Shown here: positions 23,211 to 34,907 of the stretch, in pieces
How positions within the stretch are numbered: the stretch's first letter is position 1
Layout of the letters: every line of letters starts with the position of its first letter
Assembly: GCF_029784165.1 (NCBI RefSeq)
Contig: NC_073696.1
Coordinates: 19,859,530 to 19,923,529, forward strand
Length of the DNA: 64,000 nucleotides
Reading direction: 5' to 3'
Source of the DNA: Wyeomyia smithii
Taxonomy: Eukaryota; Arthropoda; Insecta; Diptera; Culicidae
Position numbers and translations under genes: made by a program
Notes under the pieces: model-generated
Seen by the model: the letters and a program-made list of their open reading frames with translations, nothing else
Told to the model about the DNA's origin: nothing
Databases searched by the model: none

Positions 23211-23759
23211 AAGCTCTTCGACGATTTTTTTTGTTAGAACAAAGTTTGGTTCCCTGTACGGAGGACAGTTTTCGCGTGTTTAGCAATTAAACAAATTAAT
23301 GTTAGATGTTGTTTTTGCTACTATTTTATACTGTTGTTTTCATTCATTAAACTACTATCAACTAACTTAGGTATGGTATGAATCAAGTATATCCCGAGTA
23401 ATCTGGAGAAGATTTGCTTTAAGCGTATGCCAGCGTAAGTATAGTAGAGGTAGAATCATCACTTTTTTATTCCTGAAGGGTACGTTTGCTACCTAACGAA
23501 ACTCAGCCAATTGATTAAAGACTATTAAAAAATTACGGTGCGTGGGTGCGCTTACTACCTGTGAACTAGTAATACTGACTGTCCACATCATACGCACACC
23601 GCAGGCTCAATATATTGCGTAGATTTGATATTGGCCGCACGGCATGCTCTGAACTGTTTGAAGCTCGATTTCGAAAAGTGACCAGAATGGCAAGGTATAC
23701 TTATAGCTCACCTAATTTTTTGAATGTATCTTAAAGCATTTTTTCTCAGCTTTCCGATT

Positions 23760-24495
23760 CCGTTTTTACACGATTTTTTATCATTTTGTATTATCCTTTT
23801 CGTACTATTTTTGTGTCATCGTTTCAATTTCATTATTGTTTCATTTGTGGTTTGAATTGCACCATTTCTGGCTTAGTTTTGCAATCACTTTCCAGGGTTA
23901 TTAATCTGTTAATATGTGGAAAGAGCAAAGTGAATATTCATCGCCCACCTTCTGCCCAGCATAAGTGCCGTGAGAAAGCATTTTTTGCTGATTACCCAAC
24001 AGCTGAGCAAAACAAGCGTGGTGAATCATTCTAGTGAGAATATACAGAAGTACACCACGGTGATCACTGCGGAGCTCAATTCGATCGCATTTGAAGAGAC
24101 TAGAATTTTTTTTATCGTTTTCAAGATGCAAAGCAAGAGACACAAAGTAGAAGCACTGCGATGTTATTGTTATTGAGCGTAGTATCCTTTCGTGTGAGAA
24201 AGCTCGCCATTTTAGTGCCAAGTCTGTTTCATTTTTGTGACCTGTTATTTTCATCCTACTTTTGTTTTTGTTGTAAAATTTTATATTCGTTTTCATGCAA
24301 TGTTATAGTGACTTAAGCATTATTTTCACATTATTTTGCATATTCTTGATTCATTGATCCACATGCACTCTTTTTGCAGCTTCTAATTTATTTTTTTTAA
24401 ATTATTATTTTGCAAAAGAAAAATTACTTAGAAAACTTTTTTGTATGAGAATAGCCAGCTTTCAATGTTTGGATGACTTTGAGAATTTTATTTGG
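23760..24495. other. T-rich and mixed sequence, no gene seen
   Basis: T-rich at both ends. A 131-residue minus frame (23901-24296) and an 82-residue plus frame cover the same bases; neither is recognised. Confidence 0.4.
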
Positions 24496-24499
24496 ATAC

Positions 24500-24608
24500 A
24501 CACTAAAGTCGCTTTTTACACGGATTCCGGAATTTACGTGGATTCCGGAAACTACGCGGTTTCCTTTTACGCGGCACGTATTCCCCGCGTAAAAAGTAAC
24601 TTTAGTGT
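24500..24608. mobile_element. 109-bp hairpin MITE with GC-rich loop
   Basis: ACACTAAAGTCGCTTTTTAC at the left is matched by the complement of GTAAAAAGTAACTTTAGTGT at the right (two mismatches in 20). The interior repeats ATTCCGGAA and TTTACGCGG-type units. A related ACGCG/GTAAAAAA stretch is seen at about 28930-29000. Confidence 0.65.
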
Positions 24609-25900
24609 ATTATATTGATACTGTTTATAAGAAAACTTGCGTGTGGCAATATTTTTTTTTCAGTAAACTTCAAATCGTATGTAAAACTTTCTCATTAAAA
24701 CTTAAACAGTCGTTTCAACTCTTTGAGAGAGAAATGTATTCTACACTTAATTGCTATTTTTACACTTAATTGCTATTTTTTCTGTTTATTTTAAATTGTA
24801 ATCAATACCAGAACTGCCGTAATCTCGCAGACTGACGTAAGCGCCATTTTTCCAAATATAAGGGTTCTTATGCCAATTTGTTCGTTAATAGAAGACCCCT
24901 CTTTTGGTATCTTTCTTTTAGTTGTAACTTATTCGCAAGCTTCATAAAATCAAGAAAACAAAATGACGTATGCACCATTTCAATACAAAAGTGACAAGTA
25001 ACCTGTTCGTTTTGGGGCCGTATTGAAAAACTGATCAAATGGATGTACGTCATTATGTTATATCACGGCAGATCTTCGTGTTTTCTATTCTCTTCTAGTG
25101 GGCACGCCATGCGAAGAATCCTGGTAAAAGTTTGAAAAAAAAAATTAATTAGACCAGTTTTAAATTCAACTCACTCAATAGTACGTTACGATATATAACT
25201 GTTTGATATTCTGAAAGTAATATTATCTTGATTTCGATGAAGATCATTACTCTTATTGAATATTGAGCATAGGTCATGTTTCCATTTAATACTACAACAA
25301 AAAATCGTATTCCCTTTAATAGAATACCGTCCACAGATACGTATTTCGGCTGCTATATGCAACCATCATCAGTGCTTATGTGGACTGTAACAGTTATCAG
25401 TCCACAAAAATGCAAAAAAATAAAGCCCATCATCCTCTCGAGACATAAATCTAGCTTATAACTGACATAGTGTGGCAAGATGAAGGCCTGGGATTTGAAA
25501 TCTATCGATTTTTCAACTGTTCTCAATAGTACACTCAGCAGCCAGTTGCTGCAAATAACGGTTTGATCTCACTAGAACGATTAAACCCGATAGATTCTCG
25601 ATTGTCCCTCACAAGCCTGAACTTCACATCTGACCTGTAGGGCAGGGGTATGATAATTGCATTCAATAAATTTTCGAATGACAAAATCAATGCTTGAGGC
25701 ACAATTTATCTCCGGCAAACGAGGCACACAACCAATAAAGCAGAGCTTGTTTAAACGTCACAGTCTATTTACCGTAGAATAATGGGAGAAAATTCGTTTC
25801 TCCATTAAACCAACATTCATTTCGTTAGATTGTGAATTCCAAACCTAGCTGAAATCGAGTAATGACTTGAACACACAACAGCACATAATCCACTCGTTCT
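24609..25900. other. No gene seen
   Basis: AT-rich sequence with no recognisable coding, transposon terminus or repeat array. Confidence 0.4.
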
Positions 25901-28400
25901 AAATAAACACAACCTGCTTGCAACACAACACCGTATTGACAGACACAAATTACTCATCTTCTCATCCGTTGAGTTGAACAAATCCGTTCACTTGCACTTC
26001 ACTTTGGACTACTCCATTGCTATCGTTGTAGGACACAGGAGAAAGCGATGAAATTTAAAGCCATCCTGAAACTCAAGTGTTGGCAAACAAATGTCCCCCG
26101 TCCCTAAGCCCAGTTCTCCATGGTTAGGGACTCTGACCAGAACGAGTGTTAGAACGTTTGGCTTTTCGAAACAAACACCAGATATGTACTCACTATAAAA
26201 CACAACAGGCTAACGGCGCAAGAGGTAGAGCATACATATATAGCATGGCATAGCATCCACACAATCTGGATTAATTGAATTTACAAACTCGAATGGATAA
26301 TGTTTCGAGTTGAGAATTCAATTGGTTTTGGCTGAACGGTACGATGACGGTGTCCCGGAAACCGGCCGGAAAACTGCCGGCTTCAGGGCTCAATTCAGTC
26401 CGCATCTAGCGCGCGCGGTAACCGCGCGTAATCGGAGTAACACAGACTTCGGTGAAGAGCTCTCCAATTTGTCGGATGCCATCACAGGCTCGGGAGAAGG
26501 GGGAAGGATGATACGGTGTTGACTTTTTAATGCCCATGTGGTTTGCGCTGCGGGCTTCCGGATGCTGTCTGCCTCCGTCAGCGCCAGCAACCGATGGAGA
26601 ATGGATGGAGCGAAGGACTGCCGCCGCTGCAACGCCGTAATCTCCTTAATGAATATCAATATTTTGCTCGTGTAATTTTGAAAGTTGTTCGACTGCGAGA
26701 GCGGGCGCAATGAAGTTGGTTGGATTGGTGTGAAACAAATTGGATTTTAAGGAAGATTTCACTGTGGAGTAATTTGTAGGAAGAACTCGACTTGGGAAAG
26801 AGTCGAATCGAGGGCGAAGTTATCACTTCAAAGAAGCGGTGACAGGGATTTGGGCGACTTCAGGAAGATTTCGCCTCTTGATGAGAGAAAAACCAAACTA
26901 TCATAGAGTGTCATTAAATTAAACACAACACCAGAAATTAATTATAAACTGCGCCAGAACAAATCTTATTAAGAACCTCAACAACTAGAGAGCACAATCA
27001 AATTTAAATTCTCACCCTAATCAGATCAACTGATAACAATCACCTTGATCCGCTGTCACCCGCAACAGCAGAACCGATTTGTCAAGAAACTCCCAACAAA
27101 AAGCCTGCCAAGTGCTCTGAACTAGAGCGAACGCAAGGGCCGTCAAATTGAGCCATCAATCAAAACGCGCAACCCACAACGTCGTCTTCTTTTCCCGGCG
27201 CCGCCAATTACCATATCAAAATATTCCCAAACAATGCATTTTTAACACCCAAGGGGTTGAAGAAGGGTGTTGTACGCCCTTCGAGGTACCACGTTTTGTG
27301 GTGTGTTGATGAATCCACGATAAGAACCTCGTCGGTTTCGTCTACGGCAGCACGTGTGTATATGTGCGTGTTTCGAATTAATTGATCCTTATCAGAGTTT
27401 CCGCTACGGGTTAGATCGGAAGGTGGCTCCGTTTTGGGGTATAACTTTGCTTCCCATTGTTTCGTTCGTTCTCGTTATCACCCCCGAGGAAAGGGTCAAT
27501 GAGCAACTGGGGAGGGAGGTAGAGAGAAGGTAATTAACCTATTTGTTTGTGGCTGTGCACACACATAATCTAATAGAAACGTGGAAAGTTTGTTCAACAC
27601 TCGGTTCTATCTAGGAAATATGATCGGTAAACTTTTATTCTCTCTCTGAGGATTGAAAACCAAAAAGCAATATCGATTTGCTTTACTCTTTGTGCTAACA
27701 ATGATTTACGGTGAAAAGTAATACAACTATATTCGCAATTTTCTCACTACAATAAATAAACCCCAAGCTCCGCCGCCTCCGGCGGAAAGCGCTTTTTCAC
27801 GTTGAGCTGCAACGGTTATGTTCCCATTTTCACTTACGGTCAAATGCATTCGAAGCCAGTTCATCTCTATTGCGTTGCGACCCGACGCCAAAGGAGAGCA
27901 CCGGCAATAAGGGCGGAAAAAGTGCGGATGCACTTCTAACGCAGCGTGACGATTTCCCTATCCGGAAGATAGGGTGACTAACCGAGCCAAGCTAACAAAC
28001 GCCATCAAATTGAGTTCGTTAGAAACAATAACAAAGCTGATGTACAACATTTTACGTACGTACGTTCATATGTTCATGTTGCTGGAGGCGTTTGCTGCTT
28101 GGGTGGCCTAAGTTTGTGCGAACACCCACAACGTGTCCCAGTTCGTGATGCTGTGCTAAAGTTCTTGCGGAATATGGCCATCGGCACCACAGGACATGCG
28201 TTCATTGTGGTGTAAACGCAAAGAGCGAAACTTGTGGGTAAGTGGGAAGGGAAGAGGTGTTGAGTTTTATGGCGTAGTGCAGACTTAATATGTCTCAAGT
28301 TGTAATCGGAGTACGATGTAAGCAATAGTAGATTTTACTGCTCTCGCGTTACATGAACAAACAACCAATCATAAATGATTCATTGATTCACGCGCTTTGT
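25901..28400. other. Higher-GC block, no gene recognised
   Basis: Composition is more balanced than the flanks, especially at 26300-26900, 27050-27540 and 27760-28250. The longest frame (26390-26710, minus, 106 residues) has no recognisable domain, and the opposing plus frame is similar. I see no element termini. Possibly host intronic or regulatory DNA. Confidence 0.35.
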
Positions 28401-30690
28401 TATTTTTACAACCAGTCATTTCGATGTGAATTAGCTCAAAAGCATGGTTCTCGTTTTTAAATACATAATAAGAACTCGAAGGAAAAATGTGGTTTCATAG
28501 GAGACTGACCTGATTTGAAGAAAAGTGACAGACAAGTTCTTAAGAATGCACCAAAAGACAACGAAATTCACCGTCTGACGATTTCGTGCCATTTTTATAG
28601 CTATTTTACGAAAAGTAGAAACAAATTTTCATTGATAACATGATAACAAAAATGTTCAAGGGATGCAATGCTGTTTCCACACTATACAGCACTTTTATTT
28701 TTCGCCACAAACTGACAGCATTAACTGGTGTATGTCTCGGCTAAGAGTTGACTGCTTGCCAGCCTTTCGGTTTCTTTTCAGTTTGCCTCAGGCAGCCGCC
28801 AGCTTAAGGGGAAGTGAGTACCAGTCGACTCGTAGTAGTCGAGAAATCCACCAGTCGTACCATGTTGAGAAGTTGAGAACTTTGTTTGCAGATGTCACTT
28901 GGAAACAATCACCGTTCAGTAAAATACAGTCAGGTTTTTTTTACGGGGGATACATGCCTCGTAAAAAACGCGTTAATCCAAAAATCCGCGTAAAAAATTC
29001 ACGTATTACATATATATTACATATGTTTTACATATAATAAGGTAATATGTAAATATCAAAAGAAGGTTTTGTTGTTTTTGAACAAATAAAAAGAATATTA
29101 TTTGTGACTAACCCCTTAACGTCATAAAATACATGTTTTTTTTTTCAAACAAATATAGCTTTTCGATATATCCTATCGAGGAATTTAAAACGAAAATATG
29201 GCCAGCAAACTAAAAATCGGCATTGTACGGCAATAGGGTGGACGACACCCGTTTGCCATCAGAGGGTAATTGCGTGGATATATCTTGGACGAAATCATTG
29301 ACTAAAAGAATTTTAATGCTTAAAATGAACTGAAATTATTTACATTATTTTTTTTCTTTTGAAAATTATTAAGTTAACTTTAAAAACAGAAATGAAAGGA
29401 TTTTTATCAAGTTTATTCTAATCAAACAAATGAAATGAAGGCCAACATTGCAATCATGAGAATTTCTTAAAAAAGTATTTGAAATTATCTATTTTTATAT
29501 TCTTTATCCAATATTTTTCACAACGTTGTCTTGCATATTTAATTTACATTTAAAATTTGAAACATTGTTTTCAATTTATTAAATTACTTTCTCTCCAACA
29601 TTGATTACAACTTCATAAAAAATTGGAAAACTCAACAAAAGGCAATTACTGTCACCTTAACCTTAACATTGAAATAATCATATTAAGGTTCATTCTAATA
29701 TTAAGTAACATAAAAATTGGATTCCCATACTCTTAAATAACCCACATGCCCTTGTCTAGTACGTTTCTTAACTCAATACACGAAAAAAAAAATACATTTC
29801 CTCACTGTCACCCCCACTTGCGTTAAGTAACATTTGAACGGAATTAATTAAGTAACGTCCATTAATAACATAGTGCAAAAATAATTATTATTATTTTCCT
29901 TTTCTCCTCTCCACAAGCGTTACCCATTTTATCAACGTTCTCTTACAATATTGCTGCTTCGAATAAGTCATATTTAAAATTGAAAAAAAAATCCTGCTGT
30001 ATATCATCCAGTTTTCATTTTTATCCACATCCTTGGATCCACGATTCCATAATTAGTTTTATTTTTGGATTTAGATTATAATTTATTTGCTGAATGTGCA
30101 AAAAAACGGGGGTGTATAATGTTCCTAAGAAATGTTTATAGTAAATTTTGAAACCAATAAGTACCGTAAAATGGGGAAAAAATGACATTGTTTCACAATA
30201 TTCTGCGACTGGTTATGTTTGTCTACGAATTGTCCTAAAGAGGCATCATACAGGGTAATATAAACTGCTAGGTTAAGGAAAATAAGTTATTGCGCACCTT
30301 TGAGTAACCATCGAGAATTTTTCATCAATTTTTCGTGCTTTGAAAAAAAGTTGTCTTATGTCGAGGTATGACTGTAGTCTCAAATATGAAAACTGAGCAA
30401 TATCAGAGTAAATGAACAAAATCGAGGAATCATCGAAACTTGTTCGTCGTGAATTTATTTTCAATTCAGAAAGATTTTGAATCGGAAAGAAATTGCCCAT
30501 TATGCAAAGAGAAAAAAAAAATCTTACGAAAATGTATGACTTTTTTTTGACTTTAAATCCAAATTAATTAATTTTCGAGTAGCAAATAAAACGCAAAATG
30601 GTTATTGTGATGGCTCTGGGAAGTTATCATATAGTTTATGATAAGTGAGTAGCATATATGGTGCACAACAGTCTAGCCGTTTGATTTTAA
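28401..30690. other. No gene seen; strongly AT-rich after 29000
   Basis: A 124-residue plus frame at 28663-29037 has no recognisable domain. The section 28930-29000 contains GTAAAAAACGCG-type units like those of the MITE at 24500-24608. The rest is AT-rich. Confidence 0.4.
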
Positions 30691-30699
30691 TAAAACATT

Positions 30700-31075
30700 A
30701 GCATTGGTTTTGAAAAATAGTCGCTGTTAATCATCAATGTATCTTACTGGCAGAGCTCTAAAAGCATTACAATGAAGGTGTTACTCTTTAAAGCCATCCA
30801 CGAATCAAGCCATTGTACGATGTCTTTATATGAACAGAAATGCTGATCATCCAGACCGTGTGCTACCGAACGGAACAAGTAAAATTCGGACGGCGAAATA
30901 TTTGGTAAATATGGCGGGAGAGTTGTATTTGAGCGTTGCTCTGAAAGTTTAATGACTTTGGCAGTGTGAGACCTGGCGTAGTCGTGCAGTAGAATCACTT
31001 TATGGTGCCTCTGCTCCTATTGTGCTTATTTTTCGCGCAGTGTTCGGTTAAACGGCATCAAATGAAGTAAATGTA
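30700..31075 (-). pseudogene. mariner transposase, C-terminal half
   Basis: Minus-strand sequence reads NRTLREK, then HHKVILLHDYARSHTAKV, the second catalytic-Asp block of mariner transposases, then LPPYLPNISPSEFYLFRSVA and DQHFCSYKDIVQWLDSWMA. In mariners the third catalytic residue is the Asp of the S-D-Y/F motif; this copy has Glu (S-E-F) there. Two stops interrupt the frame between NRTLREK and HHKV. The N-terminal half lies at 31880-32245, separated by about 800 bp that include a SINE. Confidence 0.8.
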
Positions 31076-31489
31076 ATGAAATACTCATAATAAATAATAC
31101 GTATTAGTTTCGGCAAATACACAGCATAACCTTCGTAGCCTGTATTTTTGGCCGAGCCGATGACGCATTAACATAACCAGGTAGTCCCCTTGACTTTATT
31201 TTCTTTGGGTTTTTTTTCTCTGTCTCATCACTGCGACCAGAGACAATTGATCTATTGTGATATTGCCCGATTGTTTTCTGTACTCCGCACTTCGTATTTT
31301 TGGCAGTATCACTATTGAAGAAAATGATACGTTTTTCATTTATATCCGTGCTTGTGGTGAGATTTTATCCTTCCGTTTTAAGCTTACTGCTCTACTCTAC
31401 CGTGCCTCTTTCTATCCTTCCAATATAACCAAATTACAATTGTTCGGAGTGAAACTTTACGTAACGTTTCTCTCTTGCCAGGTTTATTT

Positions 31490-31760
31490 TAAGAGGGACT
31501 CATTATGACAACAGAAAGGAGTCGTATCAGAATCTCGTTTCCCGTGCTAATAACGCCAATTAAAATTCCCTGGAGAGGATGAATATTCCTATGCTCAGTT
31601 TCATTATAAGAAGGACTTATTTTGTCAAGAGAAAGTTTTAACGAAACCTCGTTCCTCCAGCCAAAATCACGCCATAATTACAATCCCTAGAAGAGAACCA
31701 TAAATGTTACTCAGACCAGTTTTGCATATAAGAGGGTCTTATTTTTGTTAGGATGAAAGT
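31490..31760. repeat. Diverged tandem repeat, period about 119 bp
   Basis: The landmark AAGAGGGACTCATT recurs in altered form at about 31490, 31609 (ATAAGAAGGACTTATT) and 31728 (ATAAGAGGGTCTTATT). The sequence between (A-C-G-C-C-A-A-T-T-A-type segments followed by CCCT-GAGA) is also similar, giving two full units and part of a third. It lies inside the material that splits the mariner. Confidence 0.6.
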
Positions 31761-31905
31761 CAGCAGGGCTACTACAGAATTCATCTCAAATGAAAGGTCC
31801 TTTGACAACTAAATGGCCTTATTCTACTAAGATTCGAACCCACGACCACCCGCTCGTCAAAGCGGACTCTGTAACCTTGCGGCTGCAAAGCTCCAATTAT
31901 TTGGG
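31745..31905 (-). mobile_element. tRNA-derived SINE inside the mariner
   Basis: On the minus strand from about 31897, GCAGCCGCAAGGTTACAGAG resembles an A-box region, CCGC/GCGG forms an anticodon-like stem and GGTTCGAATCT is a B box. The body continues TTAGTAGAATAAGGCC. It lies where the mariner frame is broken after its TGDEK motif, so it inserted into the transposase gene. Neither end shows a clear duplication, and the tRNA fold is incomplete. Confidence 0.55.
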
Positions 31906-32245
31906 TTATTGCAATGAAACTTTTTTTCATCACCTGTAATGATGCGATGAAGAACCCCTTCCAACTCCAGGAATAACTCCTAATACCTAAGCAAGTTGTT
32001 TCTGCGTTTAGCATAGTTCGTCATCGTGCAATTCGTCGTCTGCAGCGTCTTCAAAGGTTTTTGGCCTCCCTTAACACAGACAGTCATCAACATCGAAATT
32101 ACCGTCAGAACGAGCGACGGAATCAACCACAACATGTGTTGTTCTTTTCCGTGAATTATTTTTAACTCTCGATGTGCTTCAGCCGCCGTTTTCTCTGAAT
32201 ACAAGTGTGAAGTGATAGACGGCGAGCTATAGCGAAATGGGTGCC
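31880..32245 (-). pseudogene. mariner transposase, N-terminal half
   Basis: In shifting minus frames: SEKTAAEAHRELKIIHG (first helix-turn-helix region of mariners), GNFDVDD, GRPKTFEDAA-type sequence (two frames), TQKQLA-VLGV and, after a small deletion, LHRIITGDEKKFHCNN, the first catalytic-Asp block. The order is that of a mariner transposase, and together with 30700-31075 it covers most of the protein. At least two frameshifts and stops are present. It sits directly downstream of the LINE tail at 32260-32745. Confidence 0.7.
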
Positions 32246-32259
32246 AATCGGGAATAACT

Positions 32260-32745
32260 TGTTTTATGAAACTAGTTACCCTGACTGGCGGCGCAGACCA
32301 GATTTCCTTGGGTTCTAGAGAGCCCATATTGAAGTACTGAAGTCTGCGTCTTTTTGGCGCTCCGCAATTGCAGAGCAAATGTTCCGAGGTTTCGCTTTCT
32401 AAGCTGCAGAAGCGACAAATATCATCTTGGGTGAAACCAATTTTCTGGAGATGTTGCTCGGACAGTGACCAGAATATACTGAGATCGAATTTTCGTGTTT
32501 GGTGTTTTAAATCTTTTTGATTGATTAAGAGATTTCACTGCCTTCCAATTGGCTGTAATCTCTCGTTGTTTCCATTTCTTTAGCTCAGCCTTCAGGACAC
32601 AGTCTGGAATACCACAAAACGGTTCTGTACCAATGAAGGTTGATTGGGAACCAAATCTGGCGAGTTCATCTGCAACTTCATTGCCCTATATTCCGCAGTG
32701 ACCAGGAATCCAGTAAAGATTTACAGAATTCAACTGACTCATCTA
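32260..32745 (-). pseudogene. LOA/R1-type LINE, RNase H end and C-terminus
   Basis: Minus-strand reading gives LYWIPGHCGI and GNEVADELARFGSQ, the last RNase H block, then LKKWKQREITANWKAVK and, near the end, CRFCSLESETSEHLLCNC, a C-x2-C-H-C segment, followed by QYFNMGSLEPKEIWSAPP and FIKQVIPDW. In-frame stops are few, but RT is absent: the PLE at 32794-35048 begins 36 bp further upstream and no RT resumes beyond it. Lian-type LOA elements of Aedes have this domain order; the exact clade is inference. Confidence 0.65.
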
Positions 32746-32857
32746 TTATACAAGGCAAATGCAGTCCCAGACAATTCTAGACATGCAATTATATTTTGTA
32801 GATTTATCGGCTTAGTCAGTCTGTGTATAGAAGCAAAAACGATTTTTTGTTTCTTAA

Positions 32858-32900
32858 TCCGACAGTTTCGGTGACTTTATTTCACCTTTTTCAAGGAGTC
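32858..32900 (-). ncRNA. Hammerhead-like motif, 3' terminus of the short PLE
   Basis: Read on the minus strand: CTCCTTGAAAA, the stem GGTG, a loop, the stem CACC, then GAAACTGTCGGA. The GAAAC box after a short stem and the CGGA that follows match the layout of the terminal motif of the other PLE in this window. The CUGANGA box is imperfect (CTTGAAA). The copy in the opposite arm (34914-34955) has AAAAC in place of GAAAC. Confidence 0.45.
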
Positions 32901-33339
32901 TAAAAATATACAATATGTGTAGTTTTCCTTTTCCTTTTTCTGTTACTGTTTTGTGTTTTTTTGTATGTGTTTGTACTTACAGAAAAGATTATTGTTTTAT
33001 TGTTAAGTGTGTTGGTGTCCAACATGGGTTGTCTGGTGTGTATTGCAAATGGCGTCTTAATTTGGCTATGTGTATAAAATAGATTTTTTTAAATTAAAAT
33101 TCGACTGTTTCTTAACAAACTGTACTCACTGCACATGTCTCTATTTTTGTGTGCACTATACTGTATAAAATAGGTGAAGAAAAAAAAAATATACTGTATA
33201 TCAGTTATCATTTTTTTCTAGCACTGCTTTTTCTAGCACTATATAACTTCGAGCGGTATTTGATCAATCAGAGCAATAGGTTTTGTGTCTTTTCCAGTAG
33301 TCTACTATTTCTTGACAGTTTGTTGTGAGTGTGTTGGAG

Positions 33340-33672
33340 ACCTACGCTAGAACTTTAGGTTGTGGTTGCATATTGGTGGTCGTGTTTATCGGTTTTGTTG
33401 TGATTGATATTTCTTATTGTGTGTATAATACCAGCATATACAGTGTTGAGTCCCTCAGTGTCTGTGCGTTTGTTGATACTATTTTCTGTGTTAGCAATAT
33501 GGCATACTTCTATAAACGGTAGAGCGTGTGGTTTATCGTGTCTGTCTATAATTTTTGTTTGGTGAAAATCGAATCTGTGATTTTGTGTGATGCTGTGGTA
33601 CATTAGTGCTGTTTTTTCTTTTAGTGAACTAATTTGTGGATCTGTTGCGTTGTAGACTACTGGAAAAGACAC
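33340..33672 (-). pseudogene. PLE GIY-YIG endonuclease, C-terminal fragment
   Basis: The 105-residue minus frame reads LKEKTALMYHSITQNHRFDF, then KIIDRHDKPHALPFIEVCHI, with NKRTDTEGLNTVYAGII at the end. This has the layout of the region after the GIY-YIG core in Penelope-like proteins: T-A-L-x-x-H, H-x-F-D-F, K-I-I-D and E-x-x-H-I. The element at 45268-45582 has the equivalent TGLVQHTINEGHIFDFES. The GIY and YIG motifs and the RT are missing, so the copy is 5'-truncated. Confidence 0.7.
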
Positions 33673-33988
33673 AAAACCTATTGCTCTGATTAATCAAATA
33701 TAGCTCGAAGTTATATAGTGCTAGAAAAAAGTGATAACTGTTATACAGTATAGTGCACACAAAAATAGAGACATATGCAGTGAGTACAGTTTGTTAAGAA
33801 ACAGTCAATTTTTAATTTAAGAAAATCAATTTTATACACATAGCCAAATTAAGACGCCATTTGCAATACACACCAGACAACCCATGTTGGACACCAACAC
33901 ACTTAACAATAAAACGATAATCTTTTCTGTAAGTACAGACACATACAAATAACACAAAACAGTAACAGAAAAAGGAAAACTACACGTA

Positions 33989-34907
33989 TTGTATATTAGG
34001 GTGGGGAATCGTTATATGGAAAAAACGAAACTTGATAGCAGAAAGCCAGAACCAAGTTTTTTTTGTTCTAATTGGGGCCCCAAACAATCCTGAATTTATC
34101 GGAAGTCGATTGGTTTTGTCTCCGCTTGGCGCATTGCATTTTAAATTTATATGGAGATTTGTATGGAAAAAACAACTTTTTTGCATTATCCATTCTAAAG
34201 ACCTCAAAATGGCTTAAACCATAGGTTTCATGATTTCAAATGGTAGGTTTTTTGATGCCTAACAACTTGGCTGAAGACACTCTAGAGCTAGGGTGTGCCA
34301 AAAAATACTAGAGCAGTTCAAAGTTGAGTATGTCGAAATTTATGTTGCAAATCATTTTTTCTGCCAACACTGCCAGTGTACCGGCGTTAGTCAGATTTCC
34401 ATCAGAAGTAACCTCTGAAACACGTTGTAGATTCTATTTACGCCTGGAATGTTGACTTAAATTTGTTTGCTTGGTCCAGCTGAGTGTATAAACTCGTTAC
34501 CACAGGTTACTTGTGATGGGAATCCTACTGACGCCGGTACATTGGTAATGTTGGCAGAAAACAAGATTTTCTGCATTTAAATCGACATACTCAACTTTGA
34601 ATAGCTATGGCTCTTCTTAGGTACATTCTAGCTCTTCAGTGTCTTCTGCAAAGTTTTTAGGCATCTAAAATACTATACTTTAACATAATGTAGTGCATTA
34701 TTAGAGCATTATTGGGCTCTCTAGAAAGGTGAATGCAAAAAAGTAGGTTTTCCCATATAAATTTTCATACAAATTAGAAATGCAATGCGCCAAGCGAAGA
34801 CAAAACCAATCGACTTCATGTAAGTTTAGGGATGTTTGGGACCCCAAAAGGAATCAAAAAAACTTGGTTCTGGAAAATCGATCATTCTTCCCCACCATAT
34901 TGTATAT
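33989..34907. mobile_element. Palindromic hAT-like MITE, copy 2 (element 33997-34899)
   Basis: This is an inverted copy of the element at 3704-4604. It starts TAGGGTGGGG, ends CCCCACCATA (one change from CCCCACCCTA) and is flanked by the 8-bp repeat TTGTATAT (33989-33996 and 34900-34907). The empty site can be read from the opposite arm of the PLE at about 32900-32930, which confirms the insertion point. Length is 903 bp against 901 for copy 1. Confidence 0.85.

Larger units (their letters stand above)
22735..23757. mobile_element. Foldback element with about 178-bp inverted arms
   Basis: The left arm (about 22735-22912, starting GGAAAGCTGAGAAAAAATGC) recurs inverted at about 23578-23757 with scattered differences. 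Both arms include the block CCTTGCCATTCTGGTCACTT or its complement. The interior of about 665 bp carries two smaller TIR elements and no gene. I could not define target duplications at the outer ends. Confidence 0.75.

Noticed and set aside
26310..26710. Opposing frames of 70 and 106 residues in a GC-richer block
   Set aside because: Both strands are open to a similar degree and no domain is recognised.
31830..31900. Possible tRNA gene
   Set aside because: Only A and B boxes and one stem are recognisable; it sits inside a broken mariner and is better explained as a SINE head.
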